A stretch of 64,000 nt of DNA from Acidobacteriota bacterium (lineage in GTDB: Bacteria > Acidobacteriota > Blastocatellia > UBA7656). Position numbers and translations under genes: made by a program. Positions 44,252-54,268 of the stretch are shown here, one piece after another. Location of the stretch: assembly GCA_016201275.1 (NCBI GenBank), contig JACQDB010000082.1:62001-126000 (forward strand), read 5' to 3'. How positions within the stretch are numbered: the first letter of the stretch is position 1; each line of letters opens with the position of its first letter. The notes under the pieces were generated by a model. That model worked only from the letters and a program-made list of their open reading frames with translations. It searched no databases and was not told the origin of the DNA.

Positions 44252-46963
44252 GTGGCCGTTGGGAGCGAACTGGCTTTGGATAACATACCGATTAAAATTC
44301 TTCTGGTCGGAGATAACCACGACGACTACCTACAGACCAGCAATCTGCTCACCAACATTGATGACGGCCATTTCGACCTGCAATGGACGGACTCTTTCGC
44401 CCACGCCATAGACGACATTCGCCACTCGCGCTACGACGTATATTTGATTGATTACCAACTGGGACAACGCAGCGGACTGGCATTGTTGCGCGAGGCGCAG
44501 CAACAGTCGGGTGAAGTTGCCGCCATCCTGCTTACCGGTATGAAGGAGCGCGAACTTGATGTGCAGGCGATGCAGGCGGGGGCTTTCGATTATCTGGTGA
44601 AAGGTGAACTGGACGCCTTCGCGCTGGAGCGCTCGATACGCTATGCGGTGGAACGCAGCCGCGCCGAAACGCGCTGCCGCGAAGCCCATCAAGTTCTCCA
44701 ATCGCTGTTGGATTCCTTACCCACACACATTGCGATACTGGACGCCGAAGGCACCATTACGCTGGTCAATGCCGCCTGGCAGCGCTTTGCGGACGAGCAT
44801 ACCTTGCAGAATCAGAACTGTGGCGTTGGCGCGAACTATTTGCAGATTTGTGAGGCGACGGCAAGCGCAGAGGCGCACACCGCCAGAGCAGTGGCCGACG
44901 GCATCCGCAAAGTTTTAACCGGACAAAGCGACACCTTCACGCTTGAATACTCTTGTCCTCACGCCGCTCCAAACCGCTGGTTTCAAATTTCGGTGTCGCC
45001 TTTCGTGGGTCGCGGCCCAAGGCGTGTGGTGCTCACGCATGAAGAGATTACCAAGACCAAAGAGGCCGAAGCCTCTATGCGCGAAAGCGAAGACCGCTAT
45101 CGCGATCTGGTCGAAAATAGTCACGATTTAATCTGTACGCATGATTTGGACGGCACGATTCTTTCGGCAAACCATCGCGGCGCGGCGCTGCTGGAATATG
45201 ACGAAACCGACATCCTGCATAAAAATATGCGCGACTTCGTAGATGCTCCTTTTCAAGAGCTGTTCGATGATTATTTGGCGACCATTCAGCGGGAAGGCGC
45301 GGCCAGCGGCAGGCTGCGTGTCCGCACCAAGTCCGGCAAAATACGCATACTGGAATATCACAACACCTTGCGTACCGAAGGCGTCAGCGCGCCCATTATT
45401 CGCGGGATGTCTCACGACATCACCGAAAAGTGGTTGGCCGAAAAAGCCTTGCGCTATTCCGAACAACGCTACCGCGCTTTATTTGAAAACAACCCGCAGC
45501 CCATGTGGGTTTATGATTTGCAAAGTCTGGCGTTTCTGGCCGTCAATCAGGCCGCCATACGGCATTACGGCTACAGCCGCGAAGAATTCCTCGCCAGGCG
45601 GATTACCGACCTGCTATATAGCGACGATATAGACCTCTTCCTTGCCCAACTTCCCCAGGCCTCCGAGGAGGCCGAAGCGCTCTCTATCGAATGCCGCCAA
45701 CAAACCAAAGAGCGCCAACTGCTCGACGTGCAGATGACCTACAGCGTTTTAATCTACGGCGACCGCCCCGCCGTACTGGTGCTGGCTATTGATCAGACGG
45801 AGCGCAAAAAACTGGAGCAGCAATTGCGCCAATCGCAGAAAATGGAAGCCGTGGGTCGCTTGGCCGGAGGCGTGGCGCACGATTTCAACAACCTGTTGAC
45901 AGCGATTATCGGCTATGCCGATTTGCTGTTGATGCGCGCTCCTGAAGATAAATTTCCGAGCGAGTATGTACAAGAGATTCGCAACGCCGGTGAACGCGCT
46001 GCGACGCTCACCGCGCAACTTCTGGCCTTCAGTCGCAAACAGGTTTTGCAACCGCAGGTGCTGCAACTCAACGACCTCTTGCACCAGACCAATCAGATGT
46101 TGCGGCGCTTGATCGGCGAAGATATCAAGCTGATGATGAAACCCGACGAAGGGCTATGGGAAGTCAAGGCCGACCCCGGACAGATGGATCAAATCGTTAT
46201 CAATCTGGTGGTCAATGCGCGTGACGCCATGCCCAAAGGCGGCGTGATTCTTATTGAAACCGCCAACCTAGAGATTGCCGCCAGCGCTGCGCCGACGCCC
46301 GAACCCATTCCCCCTGGGCAATATGTCATGCTCGCCTTCCGCGATACCGGGTTGGGCATCGCGCCCGAAATTCTGCCCAATATCTTTGAACCGTTTTTTA
46401 CCACCAAAGGCATAGGCCAAGGCACAGGGTTGGGACTGGCAACCGTCTATGGCATCGTCAAACAAAGCGGCGGTTATATCTCTGTACACAGCGAAGTGTT
46501 TCAAGGCACGACCTTCAAAGTCTATCTGCCCAGACACCTTTCCGAGCTTGAGGCGGCGCGCCGTTTCGAGACGGACGAGAGAAGGCTCGGCGGTTCGGAA
46601 ACCATATTGCTGGTCGAAGATGAACCGGCGGTGCGTTTGCTGGCGCTGGAAATTCTCAACGCTTACGGCTATACCGTATTGGAAGCGGAAGACGGGGCGG
46701 CGGCCTTGAAGATTTGCGAAACCTATGCCGGAAAAATTGATTTGGTCTTGACCGATGTAATCATGCCCAACATGAGCGGACGCGATCTCGGCAGCATCAT
46801 CAATCGCCGCAATCCTGAAATCAAAGTGCTATATATGTCCGGCTACACGGATGATGTTATAGCCCGCCACGAAGCCCTTGAGCCGAACCTGCAATTAATT
46901 CAAAAACCCTTCACGGCGGACGCGCTGGCGCGAAGGATCAGGAAAGTCCTACGCCAATCCTGA
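44252..46963 (+). CDS. Hybrid sensor histidine kinase with two receiver domains and three PAS domains
   Basis: A 903-residue soluble signalling protein. Domain order: N-terminal receiver ([18 protein letters not shown] phospho-acceptor Asp, YLVKGEL Lys) at about 10-130; PAS1 at about 145-275 ([28 protein letters not shown]); PAS2 at about 285-395 ([19 protein letters not shown]); PAS3 at about 405-515 ([17 protein letters not shown]); HisKA with [17 protein letters not shown]; HATPase_c with [17 protein letters not shown] and [10 protein letters not shown]-terminal receiver ([32 protein letters not shown]). There is no transmembrane segment, so it senses cytoplasmic signals. The start is GTG at 44252, with TTG at 44276 as an alternative. 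No partner regulator is adjacent; a phosphorelay is likely. Confidence 0.92.
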   Translation: MAVGSELALDNIPIKILLVGDNHDDYLQTSNLLTNIDDGHFDLQWTDSFAHAIDDIRHSRYDVYLIDYQLGQRSGLALLREAQQQSGEVAAILLTGMKERELDVQAMQAGAFDYLVKGELDAFALERSIRYAVERSRAETRCREAHQVLQSLLDSLPTHIAILDAEGTITLVNAAWQRFADEHTLQNQNCGVGANYLQICEATASAEAHTARAVADGIRKVLTGQSDTFTLEYSCPHAAPNRWFQISVSPFVGRGPRRVVLTHEEITKTKEAEASMRESEDRYRDLVENSHDLICTHDLDGTILSANHRGAALLEYDETDILHKNMRDFVDAPFQELFDDYLATIQREGAASGRLRVRTKSGKIRILEYHNTLRTEGVSAPIIRGMSHDITEKWLAEKALRYSEQRYRALFENNPQPMWVYDLQSLAFLAVNQAAIRHYGYSREEFLARRITDLLYSDDIDLFLAQLPQASEEAEALSIECRQQTKERQLLDVQMTYSVLIYGDRPAVLVLAIDQTERKKLEQQLRQSQKMEAVGRLAGGVAHDFNNLLTAIIGYADLLLMRAPEDKFPSEYVQEIRNAGERAATLTAQLLAFSRKQVLQPQVLQLNDLLHQTNQMLRRLIGEDIKLMMKPDEGLWEVKADPGQMDQIVINLVVNARDAMPKGGVILIETANLEIAASAAPTPEPIPPGQYVMLAFRDTGLGIAPEILPNIFEPFFTTKGIGQGTGLGLATVYGIVKQSGGYISVHSEVFQGTTFKVYLPRHLSELEAARRFETDERRLGGSETILLVEDEPAVRLLALEILNAYGYTVLEAEDGAAALKICETYAGKIDLVLTDVIMPNMSGRDLGSIINRRNPEIKVLYMSGYTDDVIARHEALEPNLQLIQKPFTADALARRIRKVLRQS

Positions 46964-47050
46964 CCCTCTGCCTCTCACCAGACCACGAAAAAGCCTTGCC
47001 GTTTGCGTGACGGCAAGGCGTATAGCGAAAGTTGTATCTTATACCGAATG

Positions 47051-47093
47051 ACCAGCGAAAACGCCCGGTTTTATTGGCGATTTCTCGTTTGCC
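47051..47093 (+). repeat. Dispersed repeat (copy b), ttttattggcgat type
   Basis: Second copy of the sequence at 43728-43772, here between the hybrid kinase and the convergent sdhB gene. Confidence 0.5.
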
Positions 47094-47135
47094 GCTGCCT
47101 CGAAGCAAGCCTCCGGCAACGCCGTTGCGTGGGCT

Positions 47136-47897
47136 TTACTTGGCGCGCAAACTGGCTTTCAGAAAATCGCGATTCAGGCGCGAAATGAAATCCTGACCAA
47201 TCTCTTTCGGGCAGACTGCCGAACACGAACCAATGTTGGTGCAATTGCCAAAGCCCTCTTCATCCATCTGCGCCACCATATGCAACACTCTGCGGTCGCG
47301 TTCGGTCTGTCCCTGCGGCAATAGTCCGAGATGCCCGACCTTGGCCGCCACGAACAACATCGCCGAAGCATTTTTGCAGGCCGCCACACACGCGCCGCAA
47401 CCGATGCACTGCGCCGCATCCATCGCCGCATCGGCATCGGTTTTGGGAATCGGCAAGGCGTTGCCATCGGGCGCGCCGCCGGTTGACACCGACACGAAAC
47501 CGCCCACTTGAATGATGCGGTCAAAGGCGCTGCGGTCGGTGACCAAATCTTTAATCACCGGAAACGGTTTGGCACGCCACGGCTCAACCGTGATGGCATC
47601 GCCATTTTTGAAACTTCGCATATGCAACTGACAAGTCGTCGTCGCTTCCAGAGGGCCGTGCGCTTTGCCATTGATGGTCAACGAACACATTCCGCAAATC
47701 CCTTCGCGACAATCGTGGTCAAAGGCGATGGGGTCTTCGCCCCTGGCCGTCAACTCTTCGTTGACAACATCAAGCATCTCCAGAAACGACATATCCACGG
47801 AGATATTTTTCGCTTCATACTCCACGAACGTGCCTGCGCTCTGGGCATTCTTTTGTCGCCAAACCCGCAAAGTCAGATTCATCGTCGTCTCGCTCAT
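47136..47897 (-). CDS. sdhB: Succinate dehydrogenase/fumarate reductase iron-sulfur subunit
   Basis: A 253-residue subunit that carries electrons from FAD to the quinone site. The [2Fe-2S] domain has [16 protein letters not shown] and C in TTTCQLHM; the second domain has [11 protein letters not shown] (4Fe-4S), then [12 protein letters not shown], so all three clusters are present. Length fits the B. subtilis/Bacteroidetes-type enzyme. It is the third gene of the sdhCAB operon; 157 nt with heptamer repeats separate it from sdhA. Confidence 0.95.
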   Translation of the reverse strand: MSETTMNLTLRVWRQKNAQSAGTFVEYEAKNISVDMSFLEMLDVVNEELTARGEDPIAFDHDCREGICGMCSLTINGKAHGPLEATTTCQLHMRSFKNGDAITVEPWRAKPFPVIKDLVTDRSAFDRIIQVGGFVSVSTGGAPDGNALPIPKTDADAAMDAAQCIGCGACVAACKNASAMLFVAAKVGHLGLLPQGQTERDRRVLHMVAQMDEEGFGNCTNIGSCSAVCPKEIGQDFISRLNRDFLKASLRAK

Positions 47898-47992
47898 AAG
47901 TTATTCCTCAAAAAATAAGGACAGAGGACTGAGTGCATCACCAAACGATGAAGTCTGAATGATGAAGGATGAACAAAAGAGTGCAACCCTCC

Positions 47993-48048
47993 GTTCAGCG
48001 TTCAGCGTTCAGCCTTCATAAATACTCAGTCCTCAGTCCTCAGTCCTC
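47993..48048 (+). repeat. Two tandem heptamer arrays between sdhA and sdhB
   Basis: Array one is gttcagc in three copies (47993-48014); array two is ctcagtc in about three and a half copies (48025-48048). The latter can pair with gaggactgag at 47924-47933, so a stem-loop may form in the sdh transcript between the two genes. Confidence 0.7.
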
Positions 48049-48054
48049 GTCACT

Positions 48055-49968
48055 TTATTTATAACTCCTTTGCGTCATGTGAACTTCTTCGTAAACCAGT
48101 GGCTCTTTGTTCAACACCGGGGCGTTGCCGACGCCGCTGTAGCCCCACGCCGCAACGTAAGAAAACTCTTCATCATTGCGTTGCGCTTCGCCGTCCTCGG
48201 TTTGATACTCTTCGCGGAAGTGACCGCCGCAGGACTCTTTGCGATGCAGCGCGTCCAGACATAACAACTCGGCGAACTCCATAAAATCAGCGACGCGTCC
48301 GGCGCGTTCCAGAGCCGGATTCAATGCTTCGGCATCGCCCAGCACGTTGACGTTTTCCCAAAACTCTTCGCGCAAGGCCGGGATGCGCGCCAGTGCCTCT
48401 TTCAAACCGGCGTCGTTGCGCGCCATGCCGCATTTGTCCCATACCAGTTTGCCCAGTTCGCGGTGAAAATCATTGACCGTGCGCTTGCCGTTTATCGAGA
48501 GCAATTTTTTGATGCGCGCTTCGACTTCCTGTTCGGCTTCCTTGAACTCCGCCGCATCGGTTGACGGTTTGTGCTGTTTGGTTGAGGCGAAATGATTGGC
48601 GATGGTGTAGGGCAACACGAAGTAACCATCGGCCAAGCCTTGCATCAAGGCGCTTGCGCCCAGGCGATTCGCGCCGTGGTCGGAGAAGTTCGCTTCGCCC
48701 AACACGAACAAGCCCGGTATGTTGCTCATTAAATTGTAATCCACCCACAAGCCGCCCATGGTGTAATGCACCGCCGGATAAATTCGCATAGGCCGCTGAT
48801 ACGCATTTTCGCCGGTGATGCGTTCGTACATCTCGAAGAGGTTGCCGTAACGCTCGCGGATTTTATCTTCGCCCAGGCGTTTGATGGCGTCGGAAAAATC
48901 CAGATAGACGCCGCGCCCGCCTGGGCCTACGCCTAGGCCATTGTCGCAGGCTTCTTTGGCGGCACGCGAAGCGATGTCACGCGGCGCAAGGTTGCCGTAG
49001 CTCGGATATTTTCTTTCGAGGTAATAATCGCGGTCGCCTTCGGGAATGTCCTGCGGCAAGCGCGTATCGCCTGCGGTTTTCGGAACCCATACGCGCCCAT
49101 CATTGCGTAACGATTCCGACATCAAAGTGAGTTTCGATTGATGGTCGCCGCTTACCGGTATGCAGGTCGGGTGAATCTGTGTGTAGCAAGGGTTGGCAAA
49201 GTACGCGCCCTTTTTATAAGCGCGATAAGTCGCCGTGACGTTGCAGCCTTGCGCGTTGGTCGAAAGATAAAAGACGTTGCCGTAACCGCCGGTGGCCAAT
49301 ACTACGGCATCGCCGCCGTGCGAAGAAATCGCGCCGGTAATCAAATCCCTTACGACGATGCCTTTGGCTTCGCCGTTAATCAAAACTAAATCCAGCATCT
49401 CGGTGCGCGGATACATCTTCACCGTGCCTAAGCCGATTTGCCGACTCAAGGCTTGATATGCGCCCAACAAAAGTTGCTGCCCGGTTTGGCCACGCGCATA
49501 AAAAGTGCGCGATACCTGTGCGCCGCCGAAGCTGCGATTATCGAGCAAGCCGCCGTATTCGCGGGCAAACGGCACGCCTTGCGCCACGCACTGGTCTATG
49601 ATGTTGACCGAAACTTCGGCGAGGCGATGGACGTTGCCTTCGCGGGCGCGAAAGTCGCCGCCTTTGATAGTGTCATAAAACAGTCGGTAGATGCTGTCGC
49701 CATCGTTGCGATAATTCTTGGCGGCGTTGATGCCGCCCTGCGCGGCTATCGAGTGAGCGCGGCGCGGGCTGTCCTGAAAGCAGAAGCATTTGACGTTGTA
49801 GCCCAATTCGGCAAGCGTCGCCGCCGCCGATGCACCGGCCAGACCGGAGCCGACGATCAGCACCTCGAACTTGCGTTTGTTCGCCGGATTGACGAGCTTC
49901 TGCTCCTGTTTATACTTCGACCACTTGTGCGCCAGCGGCCCGGACGGAACATTTGATTCTAGTGTCAT
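48055..49968 (-). CDS. sdhA: Succinate dehydrogenase/fumarate reductase flavoprotein subunit
   Basis: A 637-residue flavoprotein that oxidises succinate to fumarate. FAD-binding: [18 protein letters not shown] at the start, and the flavinylated-His region [16 protein letters not shown]. Active site stretch: [15 protein letters not shown] and later [39 protein letters not shown]. Slightly longer than the E. coli protein and in the B. subtilis/Bacteroidetes-type class. The ATG at 49968 is the normal start. It is second in the operon between sdhC and sdhB. Confidence 0.95.
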   Translation of the reverse strand: MTLESNVPSGPLAHKWSKYKQEQKLVNPANKRKFEVLIVGSGLAGASAAATLAELGYNVKCFCFQDSPRRAHSIAAQGGINAAKNYRNDGDSIYRLFYDTIKGGDFRAREGNVHRLAEVSVNIIDQCVAQGVPFAREYGGLLDNRSFGGAQVSRTFYARGQTGQQLLLGAYQALSRQIGLGTVKMYPRTEMLDLVLINGEAKGIVVRDLITGAISSHGGDAVVLATGGYGNVFYLSTNAQGCNVTATYRAYKKGAYFANPCYTQIHPTCIPVSGDHQSKLTLMSESLRNDGRVWVPKTAGDTRLPQDIPEGDRDYYLERKYPSYGNLAPRDIASRAAKEACDNGLGVGPGGRGVYLDFSDAIKRLGEDKIRERYGNLFEMYERITGENAYQRPMRIYPAVHYTMGGLWVDYNLMSNIPGLFVLGEANFSDHGANRLGASALMQGLADGYFVLPYTIANHFASTKQHKPSTDAAEFKEAEQEVEARIKKLLSINGKRTVNDFHRELGKLVWDKCGMARNDAGLKEALARIPALREEFWENVNVLGDAEALNPALERAGRVADFMEFAELLCLDALHRKESCGGHFREEYQTEDGEAQRNDEEFSYVAAWGYSGVGNAPVLNKEPLVYEEVHMTQRSYK

Positions 49969-50044
49969 AGCGGTTTCTAGTTTCTCGTTATGGGGTACGC
50001 GGGATGGGTGGTTAAAACTTCTACCGCGTACCCCGTAACTGCAT

Positions 50045-50731
50045 TTATTTTACCAACCCCAGCAAAATGGCGACGGGAATTGCACAATTGCCGAGGAAAA
50101 TGATGAGCGCCGAAATTTTCGCAAACTTATCAATCGCGTTGCGATAAGCGTTGGTCTTCCAGCCGAGCGATTGAAACAGCGAACTGACGCCGTGGCTCAG
50201 GTGCAGACACAGCAAGCCCATGCAGATTAAATAGATTGCCGAAATCCACGGATTGGAAAACCCCATCACCATCATCTTGTACACATCGTGTATGGGTTCG
50301 CCTTTATACATCACGGTGTAGGTCAAGGCCTCCGGTTGAATCTTACCAAAGGTAAAATGCAGCAGGTGATACACGATGAAGGCCAGCACGACAAGGCCGC
50401 TGAAGAGAATCGCCTGGGCGGCAAAGCTGGCGGCATAAATCTTGGTGCCATCATAGGCCAACGGGCGCGCCCGGCGATTTTCGATGGCAAGTTGCACGGC
50501 GGTGACGATGTGCAGGATGGCAAGGACGAGCAGGCCGATGCGCGCTGGCCACAGCAGTTCGGGCGTGGCTTTCAGAAAATGGGCATAGGCATTGAGGAAA
50601 TCTTTGCCGAGAAAAATCTGTAGGTTGCCCAACATATGACCGATGACAAACAAAAAGAGCAACGCTCCGCTGATCGCCATCACATACTTTCTGCCAAGCG
50701 AGGATAGGAAAATCAATTTAAGGGTCTTCAT
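50045..50731 (-). CDS. sdhC: Succinate dehydrogenase cytochrome b subunit (SdhC, b558 type)
   Basis: A 228-residue integral-membrane subunit with five TMs. His ligands for two haems are likely in [31 protein letters not shown] and [14 protein letters not shown]. This single five-TM subunit replaces the SdhC/SdhD pair, as in B. subtilis and Bacteroidetes, and is the menaquinone-reactive part. I chose the ATG at 50731 ([11 protein letters not shown]); the frame extends to 50785 without support. It is the first gene of the sdhCAB operon. Confidence 0.92.
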   Translation of the reverse strand: MKTLKLIFLSSLGRKYVMAISGALLFLFVIGHMLGNLQIFLGKDFLNAYAHFLKATPELLWPARIGLLVLAILHIVTAVQLAIENRRARPLAYDGTKIYAASFAAQAILFSGLVVLAFIVYHLLHFTFGKIQPEALTYTVMYKGEPIHDVYKMMVMGFSNPWISAIYLICMGLLCLHLSHGVSSLFQSLGWKTNAYRNAIDKFAKISALIIFLGNCAIPVAILLGLVK

Positions 50732-51488
50732 TACGAAATTCCGTCTGAAAAAGTTATCCAGGCCAGCGGCTGAGGCTGCCTGCAATTCAAAAGTGTAACG
50801 ACTGAAAATGATTGTTCAAGCTATGTGCCGCCGCCGTGAAAAAGCGGACAGAAAAGTTACCAGTAAATCGCTGGGATGTAAAATTCAAATGCCTTATGGT
50901 GTGAATTGGATTTGATAATGAAGCGGTCGAGCAACCGGTTGAACGATTCGGACAGGCGCACCGCCAAGCAAAAAAGAGCCGTAGCTTCACCTTCGATTGC
51001 GAACCGGATGAACCTACGACTCAAGCAGCCATCACCGCATTGATGGAGCAATTCAATTTCTCTGTACCGCCGCGCTCCTTGCCCTCAGCTAGTTGATACG
51101 AGTCAACGCGGCGTTGAAATATGATTCCGTGTAAGCGTTTTTCGTAACCGCTCCTGCCATAGAGAGACGCAAAAAAAAGGTCAAGCCGTACATTTATTTT
51201 CCGTTTGGAAAAAAAATCTGCGGCGCGGCCAGAGCGGGGAAAAACCTTGCCTCAAGCCGATGACGGGAAAGCAACAAGAACCAATCGGCAAGTCTAATCC
51301 CTCTACAAGACTGAAGCGCGCCAACCGGTTGGCGCTGTGCCAAGCTCTTGCCGATAGCTTGCGGCGTCGCCTCTCCGCGCCCCGCTTGAGGCGAGAGATT
51401 CTCAACCTCTGCCCTTTGAACATTCGCCCGTACTTGCTAATCTTCTGCCGAAGCACACGCGATAAACTTGCAAAGAGGAACGACGAAA
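50732..51488. other. Gene-poor interval with coding-like remnants
   Basis: About 750 bases between sdhC and the PagL-like gene. At about 50905-51097 on the plus strand there is an open stretch reading SFTFDCEPDEPTTQAAITA and LMEQFNFSVPPRSLPSAS in one frame, without a proper start codon, which could be the tail of a decayed gene. No other coding signal. The divergent promoters of sdhC and of the PagL-like gene should be here. Confidence 0.4.
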
Positions 51489-52196
51489 TTGCCCAGCAAG
51501 CGAATGATTCATAGCGCCGCGCTCATCTTTTTCCTGGTGTCTTCTGGTGGCTGGTTTTCCAGCTCGGCTCAAAATAAAAATCCTGAGGACAAGCGCAAGT
51601 TGCCGAAATTACTGACCACCAAAAACGCCACGGCATCGGATGGCGGTGACATCCGGCGCAATGAATTTGCCGTGTGGGGCGGCGGTTCGTTGGTCACCGC
51701 AGGAATTTCCGGCACCAGCAGAGAGGTCAAATTCGGCATCCTCGGCTTGCGCTATGCGCGGGTGTTCGCCAGCGGCAAAATCGCCGTCCTCAAATACACG
51801 ATTGATGCGATTCCGTTTGCCTTGCTGTCGTATCGCAACAAAGATTTCGTGCCAACGGCTGCCGAAGTTTCCCGCCAGCGCGCTCATCCGACGGTTTATG
51901 GCGTCGGCACTGCGCCGCTTGGTTTTCAAATTAACTTTCGTCCGCAACGCCGCCTGCAACCCTTTGCCAACTTCAGCGGCGGCTGTCTCTATCTCAGCGC
52001 GCCTGTGCCGAATCAACTTGGCAAACAATTCAACTTCACTGCAGAGCTTGGCGTCGGCGCGCAAATTCTGACCCGCTCGCATCGAGCGATTTCCTTGGGC
52101 TACAAGTTGCACCACATCTCGAATGCCGGACGCGGCACCATCAATCCGGGCTTTGGCTCGAACCTGTTTTATATAGGCTTTTCGGTATTCAAATAA
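51489..52196 (+). CDS. PagL-like acyloxyacyl hydrolase (lipid A 3-O-deacylase family)
   Basis: A 235-residue protein with a signal peptide (HSAALIFFLVSSGGWFSSSA) and a C-terminal beta-rich domain that fits an outer-membrane barrel. The active-site motif of PagL is visible: LGYKLHHISNAGRGTINPG, with the His and Ser of the catalytic triad, followed by a terminal Phe-containing strand (LFYIGFSVFK). Such enzymes remove an acyl chain from lipid A in the outer membrane. Start: I prefer TTG at 51489, which has GAGG about 10 nt upstream and gives a Lys/Arg n-region; ATG at 51504 and TTG at 51468 are alternatives. It is immediately upstream of prmC: the stop TAA directly abuts the ATG. Confidence 0.78.
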   Translation: MPSKRMIHSAALIFFLVSSGGWFSSSAQNKNPEDKRKLPKLLTTKNATASDGGDIRRNEFAVWGGGSLVTAGISGTSREVKFGILGLRYARVFASGKIAVLKYTIDAIPFALLSYRNKDFVPTAAEVSRQRAHPTVYGVGTAPLGFQINFRPQRRLQPFANFSGGCLYLSAPVPNQLGKQFNFTAELGVGAQILTRSHRAISLGYKLHHISNAGRGTINPGFGSNLFYIGFSVFK

Positions 52197-53240
52197 ATGG
52201 CAACCGAAGCCTGCGAGAGACGTTTTTTTCAATCTATGAATTCTCTTTCCGAAACCAATCCGACCAACAGTGCGCCGCGCACCATTGCCCAAGTCGTCAC
52301 GGAAGGCGCAAATTTCTTGCGCGAAAACCAAGTGAGCGATGAACGCCTCACCGCCTCATTACTGCTTGAGCAGGCGCTCGGCGTTGACCGCACGCAATTA
52401 ATCATCCGCGCCAATGAAGTCTTAGACGAAGCGCTGCGGCAAACTTTTCGAGCGCTGCTTGAGCGTCGCGCTGCGGGCGAGCCGTTGCAATACATTCTCG
52501 GTCATCAGGAATTTTACGGTCTCGATTTTCGCGTCACGAAGGCGGTGTTAATCCCGCGACCGGAGACCGAATTTTTAATCGAACAAGTCCTCAAGCTATC
52601 GCAGACACCAGCGGAGCTTGATTGTACAGAACCGTTTCGTCGTACCGCCAACAAGCGCAAGAGGGCGAAGAACACACTGCCGTCTGTTGGCGATACGACG
52701 AAACTTTCCGCACCCGCATGGCTCATCGTGGACATCGGCACAGGCTCCGGTTGCATAGCCATCACCTTGGCGCGGCATCTCAAAACGGCGCGCCTCATTG
52801 CCACAGATAGTTCCAGCGCCGCGCTCGCGATTGCCCAGGAGAATGCCGCACGACTGGGCGCACAAGAGCGCATCGAATTTCTGCACGGCGATTTGCTTGC
52901 GCCGCTTGCGGGGCGCGGTCTCGAAAACCGTATTGATTTTCTGGTCTCGAATCCACCTTATGTTGCGCGGCAAGAGGCAGCGACTTTGCAACGCGAAGTG
53001 ATCAACTGGGAACCGCACGCGGCGCTGTTTGCGGACGAGGACGGCTTGCAGTTTTATCGCCGCTTGCTTGCTGAAAGTCACGGCTATGTGAAGCCGGAAG
53101 GTTTTTTGATTTGCGAAATCGGTTATACTCAACTCGACGCAATCCGACAGATGATAGACCCAAACTTATGGCGACTCGAAGACGTGACCAACGACTTGCA
53201 AGGCATCCCGCGCATTCTCACCATGCGCCGCATCGCTTAA
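52197..53240 (+). CDS. prmC: Release factor glutamine N5-methyltransferase, with an inserted palindromic segment
   Basis: A 347-residue methyltransferase (about 280-290 in the family) that modifies the Gln of the GGQ motif in release factors. The N-terminal helical domain (LLEQALGVDRTQLIIR, GEPLQYILGHQEFYGLDF, IPRPETEFLIE) is followed by the SAM motif VDIGTGSGCIAITLA and the catalytic NPPY in VSNPPYVARQEA. Between them, residues about 146-170 are encoded by a palindromic repeat (52634-52704), which adds a basic linker just before motif I. The start is ATG at 52197 or 52236. The frame ends TAATG with the next gene, indicating coupling. Confidence 0.93.
   Translation: MATEACERRFFQSMNSLSETNPTNSAPRTIAQVVTEGANFLRENQVSDERLTASLLLEQALGVDRTQLIIRANEVLDEALRQTFRALLERRAAGEPLQYILGHQEFYGLDFRVTKAVLIPRPETEFLIEQVLKLSQTPAELDCTEPFRRTANKRKRAKNTLPSVGDTTKLSAPAWLIVDIGTGSGCIAITLARHLKTARLIATDSSSAALAIAQENAARLGAQERIEFLHGDLLAPLAGRGLENRIDFLVSNPPYVARQEAATLQREVINWEPHAALFADEDGLQFYRRLLAESHGYVKPEGFLICEIGYTQLDAIRQMIDPNLWRLEDVTNDLQGIPRILTMRRIA
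52634..52704. repeat. Palindromic element inserted in frame in prmC
   Basis: Arms 52634-52653 and 52685-52704 (gtttcgtcgtaccgccaaca and its complement with one mismatch) enclose a 31-nt loop. The element is read through in frame and encodes about 25 extra residues between the N-terminal and SAM-binding domains of PrmC. Confidence 0.85.
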
Positions 53241-54100
53241 TGGTTGCGCTGGTTTTTAGCCTTTTGCTGTTGCCGACGCAAGCTTTGCCACAGCAACAAA
53301 CATTGCGCCGTTTGCGCCTAGCCGTGGTCGGCTTCACCGGCAACAGCGACAATCAAATCGCCAAAAACTTTCTCGAAGCGCTGGCACAAAATCAACGCCT
53401 CAAACTGATTGAAGAAGCGCAAATCAAACCCGCGCTCGACGCCTTGCGCTACGAGGGCGCGATCAATCTCAGCCGCGCAGAAGCACGCAGCATAGGCGCG
53501 GCCATCGGCTGCGATTTTTTCATCATCGGCAAAGCCGAAGCGTCCCGACGCAGCGAAGCCGCTCAGGAAGCGCACGAAGAACTTTGCCTCGGCGTGATGA
53601 TTGTTGATAGTCGCAGCGGCGCGCTCGCCCATTTCGATTTCATCCTCGAAAAAGCGGCGACCACAGAAATCGCGCTGCGCCAAGCCGCGCATACCCTTGC
53701 CGCTCGCCTTCCTCTCTACCTTGAAAAGATGACCGCCTTTCGCGCCGCTCAGGAACTCGCCAAGCCTTCGAGCAACGAACCGGTTGACGAGATGCCCGAC
53801 ACGAAATCGGCTCTGGTAGCCGGTTTCAAGGCTCCTGAGTTTATCCACCGCGTCAAACCCGACTACACCGACGAAGCCGACCGCGCCGACATCAACGCCA
53901 CCGTGGAAGCCCGCGTCGTCTTCAAAGCGAGCGGCGACATCGGCGACATCGAAATTATTCGTTGGGCGGGATTCGGTCTGGATGAAGCGGCGGTGCGTGC
54001 GATTCGGCAATTGAAATTCAAACCGGCGATGCGTGATGGCAAAGCGGTAAACGTGCGCGCTTTGATTCAATATAATTTTCGCCGCGTCAATGAAAAGTAA
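53240..54100 (+). CDS. TonB C-terminal domain protein with an N-terminal periplasmic domain
   Basis: A 286-residue exported protein. The N-terminus (VALVFSLLLLPTQALPQQQ) is a signal peptide. Residues about 25-185 form a domain starting RRLRLAVVGFTGNSDNQIAKNFLEAL and including IGAAIGCDFFIIGKAEA, which recalls the CsgG/LpoB/FlgO-type fold. The C-terminal 90 residues are a TonB-type domain: HRVKPDYTDEADRADINATV, then VFKASGDIGDIEIIRW and AVRAIRQLKFKPAMRDGKAVN. There is no inner-membrane anchor beyond the signal peptide, so it is not a usual energy transducer. The start overlaps the prmC stop (TAATG). Confidence 0.8.
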   Translation: MVALVFSLLLLPTQALPQQQTLRRLRLAVVGFTGNSDNQIAKNFLEALAQNQRLKLIEEAQIKPALDALRYEGAINLSRAEARSIGAAIGCDFFIIGKAEASRRSEAAQEAHEELCLGVMIVDSRSGALAHFDFILEKAATTEIALRQAAHTLAARLPLYLEKMTAFRAAQELAKPSSNEPVDEMPDTKSALVAGFKAPEFIHRVKPDYTDEADRADINATVEARVVFKASGDIGDIEIIRWAGFGLDEAAVRAIRQLKFKPAMRDGKAVNVRALIQYNFRRVNEK

Positions 54101-54169
54101 ACCGCTGTGGTCGTACCGTCTGGCGCAATCACCTGCGGGTTAAGCGCAGCGGCAAGAACGCTCACTCGG

Positions 54170-54221
54170 TTGAGCAGCGGTCTGTAACCGCCGCAATTCG
54201 CCGTCACAGACCGCTGCTCAA
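54170..54221. repeat. Inverted repeat between convergent genes
   Basis: Perfect 16-nt arms (ttgagcagcggtctgt; 54170-54185 and 54206-54221) with a 20-nt loop. It lies between the convergent TonB-domain and Hyi-like genes, where a bidirectional transcription stop is useful, although no long T run follows. It shares the ttgag..cggtct core with 37014-37048. Confidence 0.7.
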
Positions 54222-54268
54222 TACATGGTTTTTCCGTTTGGCTGGTTGTTCAATTCAACAGTATTTCT

